From: a virus
Direction: 5' to 3' (one strand)
Length of the DNA: 48,226 nt
IMG/VR virus record: IMGVR_UViG_3300048833_000013
Location: 1 to 48,226 of that record
Positions 34,766 to 41,020 of this stretch are shown in pieces; within the stretch, counting starts at the first letter, position 1, and the number at the start of each line of letters is the position of its first letter. A program made the translations under genes and the position numbers. Under the pieces are notes generated by a model. That model ran no database searches. It worked only from the letters and a program-made list of their open reading frames with translations, and was not told where the DNA came from.

Positions 34766-34976
34766 CAGACCACCTTACTAGGAAAAGAGGAGTAATAGGT
34801 TTGTAATTTACACCATACTTTTCATAAAGTTCTGATGATACACCATCCTTAGAATATAGTGCTAATTGTAGATTCCTGTAAAAACCATTATTACCATAAC
34901 CAGAAGTGCATTTCTTATCTGCTGTAATAACGTCAACAATATCACCGAGTGGATGGTAGGCGATAAAATCAGTCAT
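34758..34976 (-). CDS. W-tail small protein 10
   Basis: 72 residues: an N-terminal beta-like segment (G-D-I-V-D-V-I-T-A-D), a Gly/Asn/Tyr-rich middle, and the end T-P-L-F-L-V-R-W-S-D-E. The codons for V-R-W (GTA-AGG-TGG) form a ribosome-binding site for W-tail 9, whose ATG lies a few bases later inside the S-D-E codons. Start overlaps the zinc-ribbon gene by 8 bp. Confidence 0.7.
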   Translation of the reverse strand: MTDFIAYHPLGDIVDVITADKKCTSGYGNNGFYRNLQLALYSKDGVSSELYEKYGVNYKPITPLFLVRWSDE

Positions 34977-35130
34977 CGTAATACAACTCCTTAATGATGT
35001 CTAACTCATCCAGGTCCTCATCATACTCTGATAAAGCATCGTATATTTCGTCTAGACATTCTTCACAATAGTATTCTTCCCATTGTGCTTGCCATGAAGC
35101 ATAAGGTGAGTCGCAGCTACGGCATCTCAT
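34969..35130 (-). CDS. Small zinc-ribbon protein
   Basis: 53 residues with two Cys pairs, C-R-S-C at 3-6 and C-E-E-C at 22-25, a compact zinc-ribbon, followed by a very acidic C-terminal helix. It does not have the W-tail ending. Such mini zinc proteins may bind RNA polymerase or DNA; function unknown. Overlaps neighbours by short out-of-frame joins on both sides. Confidence 0.65.
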   Translation of the reverse strand: MRCRSCDSPYASWQAQWEEYYCEECLDEIYDALSEYDEDLDELDIIKELYYDD

Positions 35131-35375
35131 TCTTCTACAGCCTTTAGAGTTACTCTAATAAACCTAGCATGATTTTTCTTATACTCCTCGGTCTTTTTCT
35201 TCTTATCGTAGTAATTAAGAGAAGCAAATTCTTTTGGCAACCAATGCCAATCGTGGCAACCAAAAGCATTTTTAGCCGCCGCAGAACTACCCCAGAAGAA
35301 TTTACCTGAAGGGGTTTTCCACATCTGTCCTTTTGGGTATTCTACGATCCAACCTTGAATATCTGAATTAATCAT
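35127..35375 (-). CDS. Small protein, numod-like sequence
   Basis: 82 residues with an aromatic N-terminal half (W-K-T-P-S-G-K-F-F-W-G-S then A-A-A-K-N-A-F) that resembles the short NUMOD-type DNA-recognition repeats found in homing endonucleases, and a Lys-rich C-terminal half. There is no nuclease domain. It could be a leftover targeting module or a DNA-binding accessory. Lacks the W-tail. Starts at ATG 35375, overlapping W-tail 11. Confidence 0.5.
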   Translation of the reverse strand: MINSDIQGWIVEYPKGQMWKTPSGKFFWGSSAAAKNAFGCHDWHWLPKEFASLNYYDKKKKTEEYKKNHARFIRVTLKAVEE

Positions 35376-35575
35376 TAATTAAAATCCCATCTAGTTAATG
35401 CTTCTGATGATAACAATCTAGACTTACCATTCTTAGCCCAGTCTTCTTTATCTTCTTCATATACGCTAAATGGTTTATCAAATAGTTTAGATTTTCTATC
35501 ATTGTTAATAGCCCTAAACTCTTTAAAGAAAAAGTAGATAAACTTATCGCTATAAGTTTGCATATTCATCCACAT
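35375..35575 (-). CDS. W-tail small protein 11
   Basis: 66 residues, basic and Phe-rich at the N-terminus (F-I-Y-F-F-F-K), acidic middle, ending S-S-E-A-L-T-R-W-D-F-N. The Cys/Leu position is Ala here. The start at 35575 overlaps the stop of the CobT-like gene by TGATG; later ATGs at 35569 and 35563 are possible. Confidence 0.66.
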   Translation of the reverse strand: MWMNMQTYSDKFIYFFFKEFRAINNDRKSKLFDKPFSVYEEDKEDWAKNGKSRLLSSEALTRWDFN

Positions 35576-37434
35576 CAGAAGTGTACCTTTCCACCAGTAA
35601 GAAGGTTACTAAGTTGTGTGAAGATAGCGCCAGATAGGTCATTGACCTTAGTGATAGACACAGACTTAGGATAGATATTCTCCACATGGTCTGTAAGGAT
35701 ACCTACACCAACACATTCTACACCATTTTTACCACACTCGTCAATAGCCATCTTAAGGCCAGAGATAAGTGCGCATCTACCATAATGGTCATCATAAACG
35801 TTAATGGTGGCGTTGGCAGGCTGACCGTCACTAAGCACAAAGAGAATCTTACGCTTCTCAGGACGCTTAAGTAACTCATGGTAGGCCCAGATCACAGCGT
35901 CGCGGTCAGAGTTGTTGCCAGAAGCACACTGATCGATAGCTGCAATAGGACCTTTAGCAAGTTGAAGAGGTTCAGAAAAGTCTTTGAACTTGATAATGTT
36001 AAGAGGTTCATACCTATGATACTTAGAACCATCACTCTTAGCTTTACGTACTAGCTTCTCAAGACCTCCACCCCAACCCTCAAGACCATTGTCAAAGCCA
36101 CTAATCTGGTACCTGATTTGAGTACCCTCAAGGCACTCAGCAAAGGCTACAGTAGCCTCTCTAGCAACCTTGATCTTGTCCCTACCCATAGAGCCACTAA
36201 GGTCAATAAGGAAGTGTACAGCAGTATCAAGCTCCATACGATCCTTACGCTGCTTATACACGCTAGGAGAGCCTAAAGAGCCTGCTACAAGGCGCTTAGT
36301 ATCAAGCTTACCATACTCCCTACCAAAGTCCCAGTCACGGTTCTCTTTGGCCATCAAGGCTCTACGAAGCCTAGCCTTCATGGTGTTAACTAGACCACCG
36401 AGGTCCATCTTAACCTTCTCATAGTCAATGGCAGGAGTATTTTGGATGAGCTTATGTCTGTAATCCTCACGCTTATTGTTACTGTTACGGGTAAAGACCT
36501 CATCCCAACGGTCACTGAGTACACGGTAGTTCTCACCAACAGCCTTAGCTTCATCCATATAGGTGTCAATCTTAGATTGAACCTGCTTCTTTACAGCTTC
36601 AATAACATCTGGAATAGCTTTACCAGCTTCAGCTTCACCTTCAGCCTCAATCTGCTTCTGAGACTTCTTAGGCTTACCTTGAGTAGGGTCACCGTCCTTA
36701 TCAAACTGGAAGTCTTTGGGGTTGCCGTCCAGACCTTCACCACCCTTATCTGGTTCACCTTGCTCAGGCATAGGCTCAGGCTTCTTGCCTTGCTCAGACT
36801 GTTCGATAAGCTTCTCAATAGCCAAGGCTAGGTTAAGAATCTCTGAGGTATTCTTACACGCCCTAGCCTCATCAGCAAACTTATTACCCCATGCCTTGAA
36901 GCGGTCAGGCATCATGTCAAACATCTTCTTGTTAGGTTCACCAGCATAATCAAGTGTGCCAGCACGGATGATGCTTGCCATAACGGCTTCAGGGTTGATA
37001 GTAGTAAACACCTCCTTATTAGCTTCCATAAACTCAAGCTCATGTTTACCAACGTTTTCACGCATAGCGGTAAAGTTCTTACGTGAGCCGGGGTATTCTT
37101 CCATAACTAAACCTTCAAGTCTAACATCTTCAAGGCAGTTAGAGATATTGAAGGCCAGTCTAGACTGAGTTTCAGCAAAAGCTTTGACTACCTCAAAGTC
37201 AGTATGTCTAACGTGACCAGCCTCATGGTCCAAAAGGCCACGCATAGTCATTACTTCTTCATGAGTAAACTCAAGATTGTCTGGCAGAGAAGGAAGAGTA
37301 ATCTCCTTACCATCCGTATAGGCGGTAGTATTCTGATGACCATCAGCCTCAAAGACTACGCTTACTTCCTTGTTACGCCCAAAGACAGCACCAGTCTGCT
37401 GAATCTCATGGGCAAGCATATGACCTTTCTTCAT
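35575..37434 (-). CDS. cobT: CobT-like VWA protein with N-terminal metallopeptidase-like motif
   Basis: 619 residues from the ATG at 37434 (GGAGTGGAG upstream). The C-terminal domain (about 405-619) is a von Willebrand A fold with MIDAS D-L-S-G-S (411-415), as in CobT, the cobaltochelatase partner of CobS. The N-terminal region has H-E-A-G-H at 70-74 and N-C-L-E-D-V-R-L-E near 99-107, a zinc-peptidase-like HExxH plus Glu arrangement found in some VWA proteins. An acidic, Lys/Glu/Gly-rich linker (about 210-275) joins them. With the AAA+ protein upstream it may insert a metal into cobalamin precursors or remodel a protein. Confidence 0.83.
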   Translation of the reverse strand: MKKGHMLAHEIQQTGAVFGRNKEVSVVFEADGHQNTTAYTDGKEITLPSLPDNLEFTHEEVMTMRGLLDHEAGHVRHTDFEVVKAFAETQSRLAFNISNCLEDVRLEGLVMEEYPGSRKNFTAMRENVGKHELEFMEANKEVFTTINPEAVMASIIRAGTLDYAGEPNKKMFDMMPDRFKAWGNKFADEARACKNTSEILNLALAIEKLIEQSEQGKKPEPMPEQGEPDKGGEGLDGNPKDFQFDKDGDPTQGKPKKSQKQIEAEGEAEAGKAIPDVIEAVKKQVQSKIDTYMDEAKAVGENYRVLSDRWDEVFTRNSNNKREDYRHKLIQNTPAIDYEKVKMDLGGLVNTMKARLRRALMAKENRDWDFGREYGKLDTKRLVAGSLGSPSVYKQRKDRMELDTAVHFLIDLSGSMGRDKIKVAREATVAFAECLEGTQIRYQISGFDNGLEGWGGGLEKLVRKAKSDGSKYHRYEPLNIIKFKDFSEPLQLAKGPIAAIDQCASGNNSDRDAVIWAYHELLKRPEKRKILFVLSDGQPANATINVYDDHYGRCALISGLKMAIDECGKNGVECVGVGILTDHVENIYPKSVSITKVNDLSGAIFTQLSNLLTGGKVHF

Positions 37435-37642
37435 TCTCCACTCCATTGAATTAGTAACTCTGGTCCAACATAAGCCATATTTTCACCCCACCACCACCCA
37501 TATTAATGTTTATTTTATATGGGTAACTACGTTGCTCAATATAATAGTATCTGTTATTACTATCTACTAAGAACGTAGGAACCTTCATAGTATTAGGAAG
37601 TCCGATAAAGATACCATGCTTAGGCTTTTCCGACACGATCAA
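37431..37642 (-). pseudogene. W-tail small protein 12, frameshifted
   Basis: The start frame gives 63 residues, ending at 37451 in L-M-L-D-Q-S-Y, without the family tail. In another frame the same DNA reads G-E-N-M-A-Y-V-G-P-E-L-L-I-Q-W-S-G-E and stops at 37431, overlapping the CobT start (ATGA) exactly as other members overlap their neighbours. A one-base change in or near the G-rich run at about 37488-37500 would join the two. It may be a real mutation, an assembly error or a programmed shift. The N-terminal part is beta-rich with Y-Y-Y-I. Confidence 0.6.
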
Positions 37643-39305
37643 CCAATCCTTTCAGTACCGCTGCATCAGCCTCGGTAGCACGATCCACAATGGTCTGAGT
37701 CAGAGCACGATGGACATTCTTCTTGTCACCGGGATAGATACCATTAAGGAATGTGAGAGCATTGGCAATAGCAAGGATACCACGAGGACTGATAGGCTGG
37801 AGAACCTTAGCTTGCTCAAAGGCAGTAAGATGCTCAGTACTGTACTTAGTGATAACAGTAGACTCTTCATCACTAAGAGCAGGATAGTGAGCCTTAAGCA
37901 GAGCCTTACGTTCCTTCTCCTCAAGGTAAGGAACCTTAGCCCAGATGGTAAAGCGGTCAAGGAAGGCCAGAGACTGAGGTCTAGCACCCTGATACATACC
38001 ATGCTCATCACCCTGACCAACCGTGTTGCCAGTACCGAACATACGGAACTGCTCATGCGGCTTAACCACACGACCACCATCTTCAGTGATGTTAAGCCCG
38101 TTACCTTCAAGAGCAGATTGCATAACGTAGCTAACATCGGGGCGGCAGAAGTCCAACTCGTCGAAGGCTACCATGTAGGGGCCAGACATAGCCCTAGGAA
38201 GCATACCATCCACAAAGACAGACTTACCATCTTGCAGAGTATCACGACCAATAAGGTCCATACGGGTAATCTCAGAATCGAAGTTGATACGCATGAAGGG
38301 CCAGTTAAGGTGCGCTGCGATCTGTTCAACTAGAGTAGTTTTACCAGAACCAGTGTGGCCCTGGAGATACATACGCTGATTAGTGATCACAGCATGAAGC
38401 GCACGGACAAGAAGCTCCTCACGGAAGATATAGTTAGGATCAATGCGAGGAACATCAGGATGAGGACCTTCCCACTCCCAAACAGGAACTTCAAACTCAA
38501 GCTTCTTCAGAGTGGGGAAGACTTTGCCGACAGGTTGCATAGTAATCTTACCATTAGGAATGGTCCCATCACCGACAACTTTAGCGTCCTCAAACGGCTT
38601 AGTGGCTAACTCCTTGGTAATACGAGCGATTGTCTTAACAGCATCGTCACGTTCTTTAGCAAGTTTAGCGACTTCAGCTTCGGCATGAGCCTTTACCTTA
38701 GTGGCTTCTTCCATAAGCTTAGTCTGGACAGCACCAGAGGTCTTGATATAAGCTTCTACCTCAGTCCACTTAGGCATAGACATAGAGGTAAGCACATGGT
38801 CAAGGCTCACACGCTTCTCGTTAGAGATTTCAGGAATCTTAGGGATACCAAGAGCAGTATAGTCTACCTCTACATAACCACTCTTGAATGCTTGGAAGTG
38901 ACGATAAGCAGCCCAGAGAGTCTTAACGAATACCTTCTCATCCACAAAGTTAGGGATAATCTCAGCATCGTTAGGAGCATCCATAACTACCTTATAGAAA
39001 TGCTCTGGAGTAACAAGATCAGCAGCCACAAAGATAACTGCGAAAGGAGGAATGATGTCCAGAGTACGGTAGAAAGTCTTACCAAACTTAGTAGCGATAG
39101 CTTCATGGTAAGACGGGTAGTTATGTTTCATGTACCGATCAAAGGCATGGCGTACATCCTTGCCCTTCATAGTCCACTTCTCAGGATCAGTGATTTCAAT
39201 CTCTTTAACAAGGTCTTCGATCTTATCAGAGCCAGAAGAACCATTGTCTTTGAAGTGGAAGTCACACAGCGGGTAGATTTCTTTAGCGAGTTCGTTGAAG
39301 TTCAT
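37620..39305 (-). CDS. cobS: CobS-like AAA+ ATPase (MoxR/CobS family)
   Basis: 561 residues. The C-terminal AAA+ module has Walker A G-H-T-G-S-G-K-T at 316-323, Walker B V-A-F-D-E near 379-383 and later sensor/arginine-finger segments. The first about 185 residues are phage-specific and a predicted coiled coil (about 190-240) links the two parts. CobS works with VWA protein CobT in aerobic cobalt insertion; MoxR/VWA pairs also act as chaperones. A CobT-like gene follows after one small ORF. A link to the cobalamin-dependent RNR is plausible but not proven. Confidence 0.88.
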   Translation of the reverse strand: MNFNELAKEIYPLCDFHFKDNGSSGSDKIEDLVKEIEITDPEKWTMKGKDVRHAFDRYMKHNYPSYHEAIATKFGKTFYRTLDIIPPFAVIFVAADLVTPEHFYKVVMDAPNDAEIIPNFVDEKVFVKTLWAAYRHFQAFKSGYVEVDYTALGIPKIPEISNEKRVSLDHVLTSMSMPKWTEVEAYIKTSGAVQTKLMEEATKVKAHAEAEVAKLAKERDDAVKTIARITKELATKPFEDAKVVGDGTIPNGKITMQPVGKVFPTLKKLEFEVPVWEWEGPHPDVPRIDPNYIFREELLVRALHAVITNQRMYLQGHTGSGKTTLVEQIAAHLNWPFMRINFDSEITRMDLIGRDTLQDGKSVFVDGMLPRAMSGPYMVAFDELDFCRPDVSYVMQSALEGNGLNITEDGGRVVKPHEQFRMFGTGNTVGQGDEHGMYQGARPQSLAFLDRFTIWAKVPYLEEKERKALLKAHYPALSDEESTVITKYSTEHLTAFEQAKVLQPISPRGILAIANALTFLNGIYPGDKKNVHRALTQTIVDRATEADAAVLKGLVDRVGKA

Positions 39306-39316
39306 GTTAGTTCCTT

Positions 39317-39523
39317 TCAGTCGTTAGGGTTGAATTGTAGAAGGTTGAAGGGCATTAGTTCGACAGGAGTTATATGGGGCTTTCTATCAAACCTATACTT
39401 AAGTGTAATAGAAAGGCTTTCTGTGTTTAGAGAGCGCAACCCATCAGTGTAAGACGAACCTTTTTTAATTACCCAGAAGGTGTGCACTTCCAGGCAAAAG
39501 ACTTTACAAGACTCTAAATCCAT
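39317..39523 (-). CDS. Divergent W-tail-like small protein
   Basis: 68 residues, ending V-E-L-M-P-F-N-L-L-Q-F-N-P-N-D. The P-x-x-L-L-Q-F core followed by an acidic end resembles the W-tail with Phe in place of Trp, and the gene occupies the same kind of slot (directly before cobS), but the match is weaker than for the other members. Its start lies 20 bp inside the previous gene, out of frame. Confidence 0.5.
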   Translation of the reverse strand: MDLESCKVFCLEVHTFWVIKKGSSYTDGLRSLNTESLSITLKYRFDRKPHITPVELMPFNLLQFNPND

Positions 39524-39722
39524 CGAATCCCTCCGTCTTTACTAGTGAGTTACCGAAAATGCACACAGAATTATTGGCTAGCTCATTTAGGATAGTAGTA
39601 ATCACCTCATCCCGTTTGCTAGCATCAAGTAACCCATACTCAGCAATAGGAATCATAGCAGTTCCCATGATACCTACCACAGTAAGCTTTTGTAGTGGGA
39701 GTTCTTTAATTTCAGCAGTCAT
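39504..39722 (-). CDS. Small unknown protein between W-tail genes
   Basis: 72 residues, alpha/beta, Leu/Ile/Glu-rich, beginning M-T-A-E-I-K-E-L-P-L-Q and ending F-D-G-F-R-V-L. No W-tail and no recognised domain. It overlaps W-tail 13 upstream by 11 bp and the divergent member downstream by 20 bp. Confidence 0.58.
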   Translation of the reverse strand: MTAEIKELPLQKLTVVGIMGTAMIPIAEYGLLDASKRDEVITTILNELANNSVCIFGNSLVKTEGFDGFRVL

Positions 39723-39912
39723 CTGACCACCTATATAGATTACGTGGAGCTATGTAGAAGAGTTTACTCCTTATACCTGAGTAATCCATTAATCTTCTAT
39801 AGAAAACTTCATAGATATCAGAGCAAAAAATAGTTCTACTCTTATCAGATAATCTCACAAATAAAGCTCTTTTACCATCAAAGGACATTCCTATGTAATA
39901 AAGACACTCCAT
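39712..39912 (-). CDS. W-tail small protein 13
   Basis: 66 residues, with basic and aromatic residues, ending A-P-R-N-L-Y-R-W-S-D-D-C. First protein gene after the tRNA cluster, with its own AGGAG site seven bases before the ATG, so it is not coupled to an upstream gene. The AGG-TGG codons of R-W precede the next start. Confidence 0.7.
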   Translation of the reverse strand: MECLYYIGMSFDGKRALFVRLSDKSRTIFCSDIYEVFYRRLMDYSGIRSKLFYIAPRNLYRWSDDC

Positions 39913-39927
39913 GCTAACTCCTGTAAT

Positions 39928-40012
39928 TGGTGTGGGGTAGGGGAGTCGAACCCCTACGCACTATGGCAACAGATTTTAAGTCTGTCATGTCTACCAATTC
40001 CATCAACCCCAC
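39928..40012 (-). tRNA. tRNA-Leu (UAA)
   Basis: A full canonical tRNA: acceptor GTGGGGT/ACCCCAC, anticodon stem ACAGA/TCTGT with loop CTTAAAA (anticodon TAA), a long variable arm as expected for Leu, T-arm AGGGG/CCCCT with loop TTCGACT, and an encoded CCA (39928-39930). It reads UUA, a codon frequent in this AT-leaning phage and rare in high-GC hosts. Confidence 0.93.
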
Positions 40013-40017
40013 AATAT

Positions 40018-40102
40018 TGGTGGGAAGGTGTGGTTATGCTCCACTCCCTGTTAAGGACGGGTTTTACAGACCCGATGCTAGAACTACTAGCTTTACCTTC
40101 CC
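40018..40102 (-). tRNA. tRNA-Tyr-like (GUA) with unusual T and D loops
   Basis: Acceptor GGGAAGG/CCTTCCC is perfect, CCA is encoded, and the anticodon arm CGGGT-CTGTAAA-ACCCG gives anticodon GTA with a variable arm, as for bacterial tRNA-Tyr. The T-arm is GTGG-AGCATAA-CCAC: the usual TTCRA loop is missing. The D-loop (between GCTA and TAGC) lacks the conserved GG. The tertiary D/T-loop contact therefore cannot form normally. It lies 5 bp from the tRNA-Leu gene. Confidence 0.65.
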
Positions 40103-40103
40103 T

Positions 40104-40127
40104 TGGTGACCCCGGCAGGACTCGAAC
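40104..40127 (-). tRNA. 3' part of a broken tRNA-Arg
   Basis: The sequence TTCGAGT then CCTGC, CGGGGTC, A and CCA is the 3' half of a tRNA (T-loop, T-stem 3' strand, acceptor). The 5' strand of the T-stem is missing. CGGGGTC pairs with GGCCCCG of a tRNA 5' half at 40613-40647 (one G-U pair). The two halves are separated by 485 bp containing a tRNA-like element and an antisense HNH gene. Confidence 0.7.
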
Positions 40128-40140
40128 TTCTAAATTTGCC

Positions 40141-40169
40141 TTGACTTTAGAAGTAATTTACGTTAGAAT
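40141..40169 (+). promoter_or_regulatory. Possible promoter for the antisense HNH gene
   Basis: Plus strand: TTGACT (40141-40146) and TAGAAT (40164-40169) with a 17-base spacer. It would fire toward the HNH gene at 40273, against the direction of all neighbours, and through the tRNA-Arg-like element. Box matches are 5/6 and 5/6. Confidence 0.45.
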
Positions 40170-40172
40170 ATA

Positions 40173-40260
40173 TGGAGATTGCTGGAGGAATTGAACCTCT
40201 TGACATCCATCCCACTGTTTAACGTCGAGAGTTTAGAAGACTCTTGTGGGGACAGCAACC
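40173..40260 (-). tRNA. tRNA-Arg(UCU)-like element lacking a D-arm
   Basis: Acceptor GGTTGCT pairs with AGCAATC, followed by T and an encoded CCA. Anticodon arm AGAGT-CTTCTAA-ACTCT is perfect (anticodon TCT), and the T-arm is GAGG-TTCAATT-CCTC. There is no D-arm: only nine bases separate acceptor and anticodon stem. Instead TCCCCAC there could pair with GTGGGA in a very long variable region. It may be a decayed, rearranged or functional unusual tRNA. Confidence 0.5.
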
Positions 40261-40272
40261 AAAGGAAAACAC

Positions 40273-40614
40273 ATGCCAAGTAATAAACCAGACTATCAAA
40301 AGAACTATATTAAGACTCACTATAATCTTAATAAGGATTACTATAAAGATAAAGCTAAAGAAAGAAAGCTTAGGATACTTCCTAAAACAAAAGCTATTCT
40401 TAATAGGTTTAAAATCCTTAAAGGCTGTATTGACTGTGGATATAAAGACCATCCAGAAGCTTTAGATTTCGACCATGTTAAGGGAACGAAAAGTTTTAAC
40501 ATAAGTCAGGCTGTTAATAGGTTAACTTCATGGTCTAAGATTAAGGATGAGGTAAGAAAATGTGAGGTAAGATGCGCTAACTGTCATAGGATAGCTACCG
40601 CATCTCGTCGTTGA
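40273..40614 (+). CDS. HNH endonuclease, antisense inside a tRNA gene
   Basis: 113 residues from the ATG at 40273 (AAAGGA seven bases upstream). Basic helical N-terminus, then C-I-D-C near residue 54, D-F-D-H-V near 69 and C-A-N-C-H near 103, a compact Cys-Cys-HNH-Cys-Cys nuclease. It is the only plus-strand gene in the leftward region. Its stop codon TGA lies on the anticodon-loop side of the tRNA 5' half at 40613-40647, so it seems to have inserted in the anticodon loop of a tRNA-Arg. Confidence 0.82.
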   Translation: MPSNKPDYQKNYIKTHYNLNKDYYKDKAKERKLRILPKTKAILNRFKILKGCIDCGYKDHPEALDFDHVKGTKSFNISQAVNRLTSWSKIKDEVRKCEVRCANCHRIATASRR

Positions 40615-40647
40615 AGTCTCTTGCTCTATCCGTTAAGCTACGGGGCC
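40613..40647 (-). tRNA. 5' part of a broken tRNA-Arg
   Basis: GGCCCCG-TA-GCTT-AACGGATA-GAGC-A-AGAGA-CTTC is a normal tRNA 5' half: acceptor strand, D-arm and the 5' side of an anticodon arm, breaking in the anticodon loop. The loop start CTTC fits anticodon TCT (Arg). The sequence then runs into the HNH gene. The matching 3' half is at 40104-40127. Confidence 0.72.
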
Positions 40648-40652
40648 TAGAG

Positions 40653-40820
40653 TTAACCGAATAGACACCAAGCAACAAACCAGAAAAGTAGAATATTACG
40701 AACATCTGTTAGAATATCCATAATTTGAAACTCTACTGCTTGATCTGACCTATTGTGGAAGAACCATCTAGTCGGCCAAAGTTTAGACGGGTGTCCGTAT
40801 TCTTCTGTTGAGTCTTTCAT
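40653..40820 (-). CDS. Small protein with C-terminal membrane helix
   Basis: 55 residues: a hydrophilic N-terminal part with Trp and His (about 1-35) and a hydrophobic helix (about 42-55, I-L-L-F-W-F-V-A-W-C-L-F) at the C-terminus. The start overlaps the stop of the next upstream gene by ATGA, which supports a real coupled gene. Function unknown. Confidence 0.6.
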   Translation of the reverse strand: MKDSTEEYGHPSKLWPTRWFFHNRSDQAVEFQIMDILTDVRNILLFWFVAWCLFG

Positions 40821-41020
40821 AGGTCTACCTTTGCTTTATCAGAACCTTTAGCCTTAGCTTCTTCAATAGCTTTAGCTACAGCCCTAATGACAGGCTCACA
40901 TTCCCTAAGAGTTCTATCTTGAATGTCAATAGTCTTACGCTGTGACCTGATGGTAAGCTCTTGGATAACTAGGAGCAATGCTCCTAGTACCAGGATGAGG
41001 ATGTATAGCCAATCAATCAT
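40817..41020 (-). CDS. Small membrane-anchored coiled-coil protein
   Basis: 67 residues from the ATG at 41020 (overlapping the upstream stop; an earlier ATG at 41038 lies inside that gene). A transmembrane helix (about 3-22) is followed by a charged helix with many Arg, Glu and Lys. Unknown function. Confidence 0.58.
   Translation of the reverse strand: MIDWLYILILVLGALLLVIQELTIRSQRKTIDIQDRTLRECEPVIRAVAKAIEEAKAKGSDKAKVDL

Noticed and set aside
40104-40127. Integration (att) site made of a tRNA 3' end
   Set aside because: No integrase gene was found and a matching 5' half lies nearby, so a broken tRNA gene explains it better.
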